A stretch of 64,000 nucleotides of DNA from Bermanella sp044597725 (GTDB taxonomy: Bacteria; Pseudomonadota; Gammaproteobacteria; Pseudomonadales; Oceanobacteraceae). The position numbers and the translations under genes are program-made. Below, in pieces: positions 9,146 through 17,264 of this stretch. The number at the start of each line of letters is the position of its first letter. Position 1 is the first letter of the stretch. The stretch lies in assembly GCF_044597725.1 (NCBI RefSeq), contig NZ_CP139003.1, forward strand, positions 3,599,686 through 3,663,685, written 5' to 3'. Below the pieces are notes generated by a model that saw nothing but the letters and a program-made list of their open reading frames with translations, did no database searches and was not told the origin of the DNA.

Positions 9146-9529
9146 TTAAGAGTCAAGGTTTCCATCCAATAGGGTAAGTATTGCCATTAGCTTTTCTTGG
9201 GATTGCCCAATTAATTTTTTATGTACGGTTTGCACTAAATTGTTAGAAGAGGATGGAATTGAAATCATTTTTTCCCCTTTCCCCGTAATAATCCAATCAA
9301 TATTCGGCCTCTGGCCATCTTTTAACTCTCGCTCAGATAACTTCTGGAGCTTAATCAAATCAGGCAGGGTTGTTCCCTCTTTAACCTTATAAATTGTGCT
9401 TGGACTATTGTAGCCAAGCAATTCTGATTCACTTCTTAAGCTTCCCGGTAATTCTTCCATTACTTCAATCAACCTTTCGGCGATTAATGACCTAGTGTGC
9501 TTTTCGGAAATGGTTTTCTGTTTCTTCAT
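9146..9529 (-). CDS. Xre-like transcriptional repressor
   Basis: 127-residue protein with a phage-repressor-like layout: an N-terminal helix-turn-helix region (LRSESELLGYNSPSTIYKVKEGTTLPDLIKLQKLSE) and the linker NIDWIITGKGEK, which is typical of Xre/CI-type regulators of islands and defence loci. It is divergent from the methylase operon, separated by only 63 bases that hold a 13-bp palindrome and a repeat half-site. The likely role is to repress both its own gene and the downstream operon. This arrangement is known for restriction-modification controllers, where methylase must be made before toxic partners. Confidence 0.8.
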   Translation of the reverse strand: MKKQKTISEKHTRSLIAERLIEVMEELPGSLRSESELLGYNSPSTIYKVKEGTTLPDLIKLQKLSERELKDGQRPNIDWIITGKGEKMISIPSSSNNLVQTVHKKLIGQSQEKLMAILTLLDGNLDS

Positions 9530-9533
9530 ATAT

Positions 9534-9588
9534 TCTATATTATAGACAATAATACTTGATTAGTATACATAAATAACGATATTATAGA
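9534..9588 (+). promoter_or_regulatory. Operator/promoter of the methylase-PRTase operon
   Basis: TCTATATTATAGA at 9534-9546 is a 13-bp palindrome. The half-motif TATTATAGA occurs there (9538-9546) and again at 9580-9588, exactly 42 bases apart, about four helical turns. A sigma-70-like promoter TTGATT (9556-9561), 18-base spacer, TATTAT (9580-9585) overlaps the second copy. The start codon at 9593 lies about 7 bases after the -10 box with no ribosome-binding site, so the message may be leaderless. The Xre-like protein is the obvious candidate ligand. Confidence 0.5.
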
Positions 9589-9592
9589 TGTT

Positions 9593-10780
9593 ATGAGCAA
9601 TAAAAAGACACAAAGAGAACTTGGGCAGTTTTTTACTCCTGCCCCGGTCGCAGAGTTAGTCACAAAGTACGTTAGTGAGGATATCGCTAGTGCGGTAGAT
9701 CTTGCTGCTGGTTTTGGTGATTTACTTTTACCTGTTCATGAGAAGAACAAGGGGATTGAGATATGCGCCGTTGATATAGACCCTGTCAGTGTTAAGGAGT
9801 TAAAAAGACAGTTTCCTCTTGGTGATGTTAAAAGAGCGAACGCATTAAAGTTACGTGGTAATACAAAAAAATGGTTAACTGAACAAGAATTCGATTTAGT
9901 AGTCGGTAACCCTCCCTTCAATAAACAAGATGCATCAAACTGGTCAATCCAGATCATTCAAGACCAATTGGGTATTGACCTCTCAAACTATTCGACTATT
10001 CGAGCTGAAGTGGCATTTATAGCACTTAGTTTATTGTCTGCAAAAAAGTCTGGATATATATCATTAGTTCTACCTAAGACAATCGCAATTGGAGAGAGTT
10101 GGTGTTGGCTTAGGAAGATCCTGCTTGAAAAGCATTCGATTATAGCCGCCGCAACACTACCTAGTGGTGCTTTTAGCAGTACGGAGGTGGAAACGTGTGT
10201 ACTAACTCTTCAGAAAGGGCGGGTGCACCAAAAGGATATCAAGATCATAGAATGTGATCGGTCTGGTTGTGAGTTAAATAGTCTTTATGTGTCCAAAGAG
10301 AATGCTAAATATAGGCTAGACTATGATTATCATAATTGGCGAATTCAAAATAAAAATGGGAATAGTGAGACATTAGCTCAAGCGGGAGTTGAAGTTGTTA
10401 GGGGAAATATACACTTCAAAAAAGCTAGGGATATGGGTATTGATATATTTCACACATCGAATTTTACTAAATTAAGTGAGGGTGGAATAGCCTTTCCTGA
10501 AGGAAAAGATGAAAACTTAGGGCGCTTGGTTTCAGTGGGCAAAGGCGACATATTAATTCCTCGTGTCGGCCGCAACTTGAATCAAGTGGCTAAAGTACTA
10601 TCAGGCCATTCTATAATTAGTGATTGTGTCTTCGGATTGAAAGCTCCAGATTCGAAAATAGATGATTTACAAAGGTGTTTAGAATCTGAAAAAGCAAGAG
10701 GGTGGATAAAAGTCCATACGTCAGGTTCTTGCGCAAAAATAATATCAAAAACAAGCTTGCTAAATATGCCATTAAATTAA
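9593..10780 (+). CDS. N6-adenine DNA methyltransferase
   Basis: 395-residue methylase. It begins with the type I/IIG-like motif LGQFFTPAPVAELVTKYV, then a SAM-binding motif I (DLAAGFGDLL, 36-45) with acidic D61/D63, and the catalytic NPPF at residues 106-109 for adenine-N6 methylation. The C-terminal third (from about 270) looks like a small target-recognition region, similar to the DNA-reading part of HsdS or type IIG enzymes. No nuclease motif is present. It heads a four-gene operon with a phosphoribosyltransferase-like protein, an ATPase and an unknown protein, and is controlled by a divergent Xre-like repressor. It could mark self DNA for this system. Start: ATG 9593, with no clear ribosome-binding site. 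Confidence 0.88.
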   Translation: MSNKKTQRELGQFFTPAPVAELVTKYVSEDIASAVDLAAGFGDLLLPVHEKNKGIEICAVDIDPVSVKELKRQFPLGDVKRANALKLRGNTKKWLTEQEFDLVVGNPPFNKQDASNWSIQIIQDQLGIDLSNYSTIRAEVAFIALSLLSAKKSGYISLVLPKTIAIGESWCWLRKILLEKHSIIAAATLPSGAFSSTEVETCVLTLQKGRVHQKDIKIIECDRSGCELNSLYVSKENAKYRLDYDYHNWRIQNKNGNSETLAQAGVEVVRGNIHFKKARDMGIDIFHTSNFTKLSEGGIAFPEGKDENLGRLVSVGKGDILIPRVGRNLNQVAKVLSGHSIISDCVFGLKAPDSKIDDLQRCLESEKARGWIKVHTSGSCAKIISKTSLLNMPLN

Positions 10781-10807
10781 TGGCTTATTAGGATGAGGGA
10801 ACTATAA

Positions 10808-11704
10808 GTGCAGCAATGGAACGTTTATAAAGAAAGAGTCTTAGATCGAATTCAGTTATGTTGTGAAAAGAAAATATGGCCATTTGAATATACTGATTTT
10901 CAATGTTGGTTAAGAAATTTCAATGATGATAAGCAAGATGAAATTGTTGCCTTATATCTTTTAGATAGACTTGTGGTTAGAACGAAAGAAACGGCTATAT
11001 CTGGATATTCTAGATTAATAGCAAGTGAGCTTCGTCAATCATGGATTAGAAATGGAATAATTTCAAATGATCTATCTATAACTGATTTAATGAAAGCTCT
11101 TAAATCGAGGCATGGTTTAAATAAAGTAGCTATGGCTCCTGTGACAGATCATACCGAATATGGCGATTCTGGCCCGTCATTATTTAGGCATTTAGATCCA
11201 ATTTATAGCACCAAAAAAAAAATTTCTAAAGATGTACAAGCCATCGTATATATCGATGATATATTGGGGACAGGAACACAGCTTATGCATTTCCTCGAAA
11301 ATATTAGCCCGCAGGAAGAGTTTCCAGATGCAAAGATATATTACGCCCCATTGGTTGCATACGAAGATAAACTAGAGGAATCTAAGGAAAGGTATCCTGA
11401 CATTCAAATACTTCCTGTAGAAATTATCAATGATGAAGTCATGCCATTCAAACAGAATGAGTATACAGAAATTATCACTAACTTTTTAGATATTTCAGTA
11501 GCTGAGCTTTGGCAACATTACTTAAAAATGTTTGATAAATATTGTGGAGCTAAGGGATATAAAGACATGTGGAAAGGATATGGAAATCTAGGCTTACCGG
11601 TAGTTTTTGAGTGGGGTTGCCCGAATAATGTCCCTGGAATGCTTCGAATGGAAGAATCAAATTTGTATCCAAATTGGAGTCAGCTATTTAGAGGGAGATC
11701 ATAG
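10808..11704 (+). CDS. Phosphoribosyltransferase-like (PRTase) conflict-system protein
   Basis: 298-residue protein. The diagnostic segment is IVYIDDILGTGTQ at residues 146-158. It matches the PRPP-binding loop of type I phosphoribosyltransferases: hydrophobic strand, two acidic residues, then a TGT turn. The flanking N-terminal ~100 residues are helical and the C-terminus contains a WGCPNN segment. PRTase domains of this isolated type have been reported in prokaryotic conflict systems together with ATPases. Their substrate is unknown, and a nucleotide or nucleic-acid target is inferred. It starts at GTG 10808, 27 bases after the methylase, and its stop shares one base with the start of the ATPase gene (TAGTG). 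Confidence 0.7.
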   Translation: MQQWNVYKERVLDRIQLCCEKKIWPFEYTDFQCWLRNFNDDKQDEIVALYLLDRLVVRTKETAISGYSRLIASELRQSWIRNGIISNDLSITDLMKALKSRHGLNKVAMAPVTDHTEYGDSGPSLFRHLDPIYSTKKKISKDVQAIVYIDDILGTGTQLMHFLENISPQEEFPDAKIYYAPLVAYEDKLEESKERYPDIQILPVEIINDEVMPFKQNEYTEIITNFLDISVAELWQHYLKMFDKYCGAKGYKDMWKGYGNLGLPVVFEWGCPNNVPGMLRMEESNLYPNWSQLFRGRS

Positions 11705-13686
11705 TGAAAAATATTACAACACTATTAAATAGTCTCTCATCCGCAAGGATGGAGTACGAGTCCATTAATCAAAGCATGTTTAATAGATTCGTAGTGCCAT
11801 TTAAAATTGATCAAATTGATTTGAGAAACCAGAATATATCAATCGCCTTGGTAGGTAGCCGAGGCTCAGGAAAAAGTACATTCATTCAGTATTTCTCACA
11901 CGCAACAAGATTTGATATACGTCTAGATTCGGTAAATAAATCAGAATTAGACTGCATTGTACTCTACTGGAAGCCTGATATCGCTTATTGTCAGGGGCTG
12001 AACGAAGGCTGGCTAGGAAAGGAAATTTCCGAAAGATTTTTCATGAATCATGCATCATTAGAAATTATGGATGAATTCATAAAAATGGTACTTAACATTA
12101 AGCATCACTTCCCAGAAGAACTATCTAAACTAAATAGCACTGATTGTAAATTATTTAATGCTTTCAGAAAAATTGCAGATTCAGAAGTTAAAGGTTTTGA
12201 CTCGCTAAGTGATTGGATAGACGAACAAAAGTTTGAACTTTCCTCAAGATTAAACCCATTAGACGTAGAAGGAATGCTAGGGTTAAATCCTAAAGATACA
12301 TTAGAGTATTTAATTAAATGTCTAGAAAAAGATTGTCCAATATTTTCTAACACACATTTTAAAGTTTTCATTGATGAATTTGAACTTCTTGAGAAAACTC
12401 AACAAAGAATAATTAATGGTTATCGGAAAGGATCTTCCGCTAAGCTAAATTGGAATGTTGCATATAAATTATATTCAAAAATTTCGATTGAAACAAAAAG
12501 CAATCAGCCTTTACAGGAACCGGATGATTATAAAATAGAGGTATTAGATGATTTAGTTAGTGAAGATTTTAGTTTATATGCCTCTGAAATATTTTTACTT
12601 AGTGTCCAATCTTCAGGAATTGATTGTTCTAATATCGGGATTGATCCAGTTATCTTAGGCGATAGAGAAAAGGTTTCAATTCGTAAGGAAGATAAATATA
12701 GAGGCAAGGTGATTGGAGCAATGAAGAAATTGCTTCCTCAGCCGACTAAAGTTCAACTATCTGGGAAGGACTATCTAAATCAATCATGGTTGAAGAAAAA
12801 AATTGAAAACATCGTTAAAACTGAAAACAAAGATTCATCTTTAGTGAATGAAATAATGAAGGATCCATCATTAGCGGTGACTATAGTAGGAACTAGCAAA
12901 CAGAAAAGTTTCGATTTAGACTCATTTTTGGAAAAAAGTCCATCTGCAAAAGAAAAGATTAGTACATACCAGTTTAATTCATTACTATCTTTCAGAAATC
13001 AAAACTCGCAATTAAACCTACCAATTTACTCAGGGTTTGAAAGGTTTATTGCCATTACTACACCAAACGTTAGGCACTTTAAGGTATTATGTTTTAATAG
13101 TCTTAAGCAATTAGGCGAAGAAGATAAAAATAAAATGCTGAGTTGTTTTGATGAAATACCAATTATTTCACCAAATAAAATGGATAATGCGGCAGTATCA
13201 ACTGCTAAAAATTTAATTGAAGAAATAATAAGTTATCCTCCTTATGGCAATAAACTTTATATGCTTGTTAATAGAATTGGGGAGTTATTTAAAGCGTCTC
13301 AAAAAAGCCATTATCAAACTGAGCCGGAAAGAGTTATCTTTGCTATAAAATATGATTATGCTAATTCAGATCCAGATCTTGAAAGCTTACTATCTGCTGG
13401 CGAAGCATGGAAGGTATTGATATCGGATGATTCAAAAAGGCTAAAAAGTGATAGTCAATATACATCTAAAGAATATGTACTTAATCCAATATATTCTGCA
13501 AAATTCGGGATTTCTTATCGGAAAAATAGAGGAATTGTTTTTGATTTAGAAGAATTTAAAAAAATAGCAAATGGAACATCTGAAGAATTCGAAACTATTA
13601 GGAACAGGTATAGAAAGAAATGGAAATGTGACCTTGATGAAAATATTGATGATGGTCAAATAAAGGAACAAGGTGAAATCTTGTGA
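11704..13686 (+). CDS. Large P-loop ATPase of the PRTase operon
   Basis: 660-residue P-loop NTPase. Walker A is GSRGSGKST at residues 51-59 and a Walker B-like KVFIDEFELL has D224 and E225. Distances and the helical C-terminal half fit an AAA/STAND-like signalling ATPase or an ORC-like ATPase rather than a helicase, since no helicase motifs are seen. It starts at GTG 11704, overlapping the PRTase stop by one base, and its own stop overlaps the next gene by four bases (GTGA). The three genes are therefore translationally coupled. The gene is very AT-rich compared with the chromosome at the right end, pointing to transfer. It probably acts as sensor or switch for the PRTase effector. Confidence 0.72.
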   Translation: MKNITTLLNSLSSARMEYESINQSMFNRFVVPFKIDQIDLRNQNISIALVGSRGSGKSTFIQYFSHATRFDIRLDSVNKSELDCIVLYWKPDIAYCQGLNEGWLGKEISERFFMNHASLEIMDEFIKMVLNIKHHFPEELSKLNSTDCKLFNAFRKIADSEVKGFDSLSDWIDEQKFELSSRLNPLDVEGMLGLNPKDTLEYLIKCLEKDCPIFSNTHFKVFIDEFELLEKTQQRIINGYRKGSSAKLNWNVAYKLYSKISIETKSNQPLQEPDDYKIEVLDDLVSEDFSLYASEIFLLSVQSSGIDCSNIGIDPVILGDREKVSIRKEDKYRGKVIGAMKKLLPQPTKVQLSGKDYLNQSWLKKKIENIVKTENKDSSLVNEIMKDPSLAVTIVGTSKQKSFDLDSFLEKSPSAKEKISTYQFNSLLSFRNQNSQLNLPIYSGFERFIAITTPNVRHFKVLCFNSLKQLGEEDKNKMLSCFDEIPIISPNKMDNAAVSTAKNLIEEIISYPPYGNKLYMLVNRIGELFKASQKSHYQTEPERVIFAIKYDYANSDPDLESLLSAGEAWKVLISDDSKRLKSDSQYTSKEYVLNPIYSAKFGISYRKNRGIVFDLEEFKKIANGTSEEFETIRNRYRKKWKCDLDENIDDGQIKEQGEIL

Positions 13687-14600
13687 TAACAATTTCTGAT
13701 TGGAAAAGTTCATTATGTAGAGATCTTGAAAACGGAAGCTTGGCAAAGGAATATGATATCGCATTTGTCGGTGAACAATTTGTTGATGATAGATCTAATT
13801 GGGCTTCAGATTATCTAAAAAGGATAGCAGAAGAAATTAAATCGGTTCGATTTGACTATAATGATTCTGCTTTATTTATAAATTCAGATCCAATAAAAAT
13901 TTCAACTCTAATCATCCCTTTTCTGAACAAAGATTTAAAAGTACTTATTGATGCTACTACGCTAACCTTCCCAGAAATACTATATTTATTTATTTATCTT
14001 GAAAGAAACAAAATAAATTTCGATGTTTTATATATACAACCTCAGGACTACAAACAAAGCTCAGATCCTAGCTCGACTGAAATTCAGCCTGTTAGATTGT
14101 CAATTGATGGATTAGGCCCCAAGCCTTTGCCTCCATATGTTCAAACATCAAGGAAATCTTCAATGCTAGTTTTTCTTGGTTTTGAGGGGCATCGATTAGG
14201 CAGTATTTCAAACTCAGACATTTTTGGTATGCCTGAATTTTCATGTTTATTAGGTGTTCCAGGTTTTAAGGCTGGTTGGGAAAATAAGGCTATTTATAAT
14301 AATATGCCCTATCTGACACAATTGAATGTTAAAAGTATTCTTCTCTCGGGAGCAAATGATCCTATTTACACCTATAATATCATAGAAAGACAACATCAAG
14401 CTGCAAAATATGATAGAAAAAATCTATTCCTAGCACCATTTGGGACAAAGCCTGCTGGGATTGCAGCTGCAAATTATGCTGTTAATAATCCTACTAATTT
14501 AGGAATAATATATGACTTTATTCAAGGTAAAAATGGAAGAAGCGAAGGAACGGGAACTGCGCATATTTGGAAATTTATAGCGCGAGATAGTATTGATTAA
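13683..14600 (+). CDS. Unknown partner protein of the PRTase operon
   Basis: 305-residue protein beginning at GTG 13683 inside the end of the ATPase gene (four-base overlap). It is soluble with alternating strands and helices. Features worth noting are YDIAFVGEQFVDDRS near the start, MLVFLGFEGHRLGSI in the middle and LFLAPFGTKPAGIAAANYAV near the C-terminus. The pattern suggests a Rossmann-like alpha/beta fold, but I recognise no family. Tight overlap with the ATPase gene argues that it is an obligate part of the same system. No terminator is obvious directly after it. Confidence 0.65.
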   Translation: MITISDWKSSLCRDLENGSLAKEYDIAFVGEQFVDDRSNWASDYLKRIAEEIKSVRFDYNDSALFINSDPIKISTLIIPFLNKDLKVLIDATTLTFPEILYLFIYLERNKINFDVLYIQPQDYKQSSDPSSTEIQPVRLSIDGLGPKPLPPYVQTSRKSSMLVFLGFEGHRLGSISNSDIFGMPEFSCLLGVPGFKAGWENKAIYNNMPYLTQLNVKSILLSGANDPIYTYNIIERQHQAAKYDRKNLFLAPFGTKPAGIAAANYAVNNPTNLGIIYDFIQGKNGRSEGTGTAHIWKFIARDSID

Positions 14601-14689
14601 CAGATAAAAGTAAATGCCCTAAAAGAAATTAAGAGCAAAACTTGATTTACTCTATCAGAGCTGATATCCGAGTGTAGTAGTTGTAGAGC

Positions 14690-14773
14690 TCACTCATCTT
14701 GATTGCTCCTTTCACCTACAGCATTTTCTATACCTAGCTTTCCCCACTTTTTAACAGCTGACCTTTTGAACGT
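14690..14773 (-). pseudogene. Remnant of a StbE/RelE-type toxin
   Basis: Directly downstream of the StbD-like antitoxin, one minus-strand frame reads LTFKRSAVKKWGKLG, then IENAVGERSNQDE and a stop at 14690-14692. The first part closely follows the N-terminal signature of RelE/StbE toxins (a strand, then FKxSAxKxWxKLG). The rest of the toxin (about 65 residues) is missing and the start codon is lost. I read this as a toxin gene destroyed by deletion, leaving the antitoxin as an orphan. Confidence 0.6.
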
Positions 14774-14777
14774 TAAG

Positions 14778-15026
14778 CTATAAATCATCAAGAGCTACCC
14801 GTATAACCTCCTCGTTCATTCGCTCTTTGGTAATTTTTAACAGCTCGGCATCGTCTATCAGCTCCACCAGAGCCTCATAGGTGTCAGCAGGAATACAGTA
14901 GAAAACAGGCTCATTTCTTTTAAGCACCGCGATAGGCAAGCCATTTCCACGCGCAACTACCTTCGTTGGATTTGCCTTTAGATCGGATATGCTTACCGCA
15001 ATATCCGCAAAAACTTGATAAGTCAT
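14778..15026 (-). CDS. StbD-type (Phd/YefM family) antitoxin
   Basis: 82-residue antitoxin. The N-terminus (QVFADIAVSISDLKANPTKVV, then GLPIAVLKRNEPVFYCIP) is the typical Phd/YefM/StbD DNA-binding fold, and the C-terminal helix would neutralise a RelE/StbE toxin. The normal downstream toxin is reduced to a remnant at 14690-14773, so the gene is now an orphan antitoxin. It may still protect against homologous toxins or repress its own promoter. Length and motif fit the family well. Start: ATG 15026. Confidence 0.85.
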   Translation of the reverse strand: MTYQVFADIAVSISDLKANPTKVVARGNGLPIAVLKRNEPVFYCIPADTYEALVELIDDAELLKITKERMNEEVIRVALDDL

Positions 15027-15478
15027 GACTTTATCTCAAAAAGAAACCTTTTGAAGGTCTAATTATAGGGGTTTGGTATTTTTGAGCCTAATATACGATG
15101 AACCTTCTGATCTAAACTGTGTTACATTCAGATACAAGCTATCAACGGTTAATCACTACTTTTAGCTCCTTTGGATACCAATTCATATAGCTCAACAAAT
15201 ACAAACTATAGCCGATAGTTTCAGTTGCCGCACTCGCTCTCAAAGCATCGAATTGGGCTATCAACACTTGCGCCGTGACCACCAAAATCATTTAACCGGT
15301 TTCTCGCGACAGTATTTGTGAAACCATAACTTGGCCACAGCTGCTATATCATGATGAGCCATTACTTTATTACTCTTAACTGCAACTAGGCATTCTATTT
15401 AGGTTTCTGCAACTTGATAATTGACACCCATAAATCAGGGTACTAACTTGTTTATTGTGCTCAAGAGGCAGAACACAA
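15027..15478. other. Gene-free stretch
   Basis: About 450 bases between the antitoxin and the secreted coiled-coil protein. I see no supported ORF, RNA gene or long repeat. It should hold the divergent promoters of the two flanking genes, but no convincing boxes stand out. Confidence 0.5.
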
Positions 15479-16597
15479 ATGAATCATCTCTCATATTTTC
15501 TGATTACTCTAGCGATTTTGTTTCTTCCGAATGCTTATGCGGATGAGATCATCTATAGGAGTAATATATATCCAGTATCTCCCGATATATCTCTTGCCGA
15601 AGCTAGGCGCTTATCTGAAAGATCAATAAGACAAGAAATCCTATCTGAAATTGGTGTATTGATTAATGCAGAAATCAACGTGGAAGGAAACAACAACCAA
15701 ACATTCACCACGCTTAACTACTCAGAAGAAACAGTGGGCCAAATTGAATTATCTGTGGTTTCAGAAGTTTATGATGGAAACAACCTTACCAGAGAATACA
15801 AGGCAATAATCGACAAGAAGGAAGTTCTCAGATCCCTATCGCTAAAGGATGCACTCAATGACAAAGAGAGCTCTCTTAGCAAAGCTATCTCAGAGATATC
15901 TACCCAAAAAAGCGCTATTTCAAATTTACAGGAAGAAAACCAAAGTCTAGAGAATGAAATCAAAGCGCTAAAAGGCAAACTAGCATTCTTGGAGCGAAAA
16001 GTTGTAAAGGATAAGGTTTACTATCAAAAGATATCCGAATTAAACAAGGATGTGACCACTTTTCAAGAAAAAGTGCTCTCTCGACTTAAGCGCGAAAAAC
16101 AAGCTTCGGATACCGCTGTCGAAAGACATAGGTCAGCAATAGCAAGAGTTGAGTCGGCTTTCATCCCCGGTATGAATCTTGAGGAACTGAAGCAAATCAG
16201 CGATTTGCAAACAGTATCTCAATACATATCTAAAAATACGAACTGCCCAAAAGACAGTGCAATGCTACACCCACCATTACCAATAGGCTCTATAGGTAAT
16301 AGGCACCGTCAAAAGGAACTTATAGTAAAGACAAGCAATGGCTTTCAGCAGGATGATGGCAACTATGTAATACAAGAGCTCAATTGGGAAAAAGATCTGG
16401 GGTTTTCCTTTTACGGAGCAAGAACAACCGATAAGAACCACGTATTCAGTATGAATTACATTTTTTACGAGAGACTAGGCGATTGTAAATATGCCCTCAA
16501 AGCTATTTTCTCAGACACAAAAAGACGGGCAAAATATGAGGAACTATTTGGTGAACTAAAGCATAAATATATTGAGAAAACAAAGCTATGGAACTAG
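15479..16597 (+). CDS. Secreted coiled-coil protein of unknown function
   Basis: Start chosen at ATG 15479, with an AGAGG ribosome-binding site upstream and a clean signal peptide (hydrophobic YFLITLAILFLP, cleavage after AYA), giving 372 residues. An earlier in-frame ATG at 15455 would bury that signal. The exported part has an N-terminal ~100-residue domain, then a long heptad-rich coiled coil (about residues 120-225), then a C-terminal ~130-residue domain with several aromatic residues and paired cysteines (NTNCPKD and GDCKYA). The family is not recognised. It lies between the toxin-antitoxin remnant and the restriction locus, and ends 113 bases before a strong terminator. Possibly an envelope-stress or surface protein carried by the island. 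Confidence 0.7.
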   Translation: MNHLSYFLITLAILFLPNAYADEIIYRSNIYPVSPDISLAEARRLSERSIRQEILSEIGVLINAEINVEGNNNQTFTTLNYSEETVGQIELSVVSEVYDGNNLTREYKAIIDKKEVLRSLSLKDALNDKESSLSKAISEISTQKSAISNLQEENQSLENEIKALKGKLAFLERKVVKDKVYYQKISELNKDVTTFQEKVLSRLKREKQASDTAVERHRSAIARVESAFIPGMNLEELKQISDLQTVSQYISKNTNCPKDSAMLHPPLPIGSIGNRHRQKELIVKTSNGFQQDDGNYVIQELNWEKDLGFSFYGARTTDKNHVFSMNYIFYERLGDCKYALKAIFSDTKRRAKYEELFGELKHKYIEKTKLWN

Positions 16598-16710
16598 CCT
16601 GAAAACACCCCACCATGAAACTAGCCCATTGACTGGCACGAATCACATCCCTTCACTAAATAAACTTCCACAAGTTAACACCTTAAAACCACCCTACAAT
16701 AACACCCCTC

Positions 16711-16745
16711 AAAAATGCAGTAGTAAAAATACTGCATTTTTTATT
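16711..16745 (+). terminator. Rho-independent terminator
   Basis: AAAATGCAGTA and TACTGCATTTT form an 11-bp stem around a short A-rich loop, followed by more T. The A-run before it makes it potentially bidirectional. It ends the secreted coiled-coil gene. Confidence 0.75.
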
Positions 16746-16849
16746 GACAAGACCATAAAAAACGAATAGCCTAAATATAGCACAATAAGCATAGAGCCAA
16801 TACTGTAAAATTTTGGATTTATTGCGACACTGCTAAGAAGAGATGAGTT

Positions 16850-16873
16850 AGCGGTAGGCTGCCACCTACCGCT
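16850..16873 (+). promoter_or_regulatory. Strong hairpin upstream of the Cas2-like gene
   Basis: AGCGGTAGG (16850-16858) pairs perfectly with CCTACCGCT (16865-16873) around a 6-base loop. There is no T-run after it, so it is not a standard terminator. It lies 53 bases before the start of the Cas2-like gene and could be a leader structure or operator. Confidence 0.45.
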
Positions 16874-16926
16874 GATATCGTCATCAACTAAAAACCCGTG
16901 AAAACAAGCATAGGAGATAACAATCA

Positions 16927-17217
16927 ATGAAAGTATATCAGATTAACTACGACCTACGGAATCAGCGCGACTACTCAGCATTAATCAATAAGATTAAATC
17001 ATATGGCACATGGGCTAAGCCCCTGGAATCGTGCTGGATCATTACCACAAACCAAAGCGCCACTCAGATCCGAGACACCTTGGCAGCCGTGATGGATGAG
17101 GATGATGCTCTTTTAGTAACTCGATTGCAGGGAGATTCCGCATGGAGACAGTTAGATAAGGGTAATAGTGACACTATCACCAAATGGCTTAAAGAGCAGC
17201 TTGGGCAAGCCGCCTAA
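16927..17217 (+). CDS. Cas2-like (SinR-type) small protein
   Basis: 96-residue protein with the ferredoxin-like Cas2/VapD pattern: KVYQINYDLRNQRDYSALINKIKSYG, then ESCWIITTNQSATQIRDTL and a final strand DALLVTRLQGDSAW. Cas2 relatives outside CRISPR loci are often annotated SinR-like and occur near restriction systems and toxin genes. Here there is no Cas1 and no CRISPR array, so an adaptation role is unlikely. A ribosome-binding site AGGAG lies about 10 bases upstream. The gene is 47 bases from the half-size HsdS gene, in the same direction, and a hairpin lies between them. Confidence 0.75.
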   Translation: MKVYQINYDLRNQRDYSALINKIKSYGTWAKPLESCWIITTNQSATQIRDTLAAVMDEDDALLVTRLQGDSAWRQLDKGNSDTITKWLKEQLGQAA

Positions 17218-17225
17218 AAAAAACA

Positions 17226-17243
17226 GAGGCCAAGGATGGCCTC
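17226..17243 (-). terminator. Hairpin between Cas2-like and hsdS genes
   Basis: GAGGCCA and TGGCCTC form a 7-bp stem with an AGGA loop. On the minus strand it is followed by TGTTTTTTT, the usual terminator form. On the plus strand no T-run follows, so readthrough from the Cas2-like gene into hsdS is expected. Confidence 0.45.
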
Positions 17244-17264
17244 ATCTAATAAAGATACACACTT

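Noticed and set aside
16927..17217. Genuine CRISPR Cas2
   Set aside because: No Cas1, no array and no other cas gene nearby; the neighbours are hsd genes.
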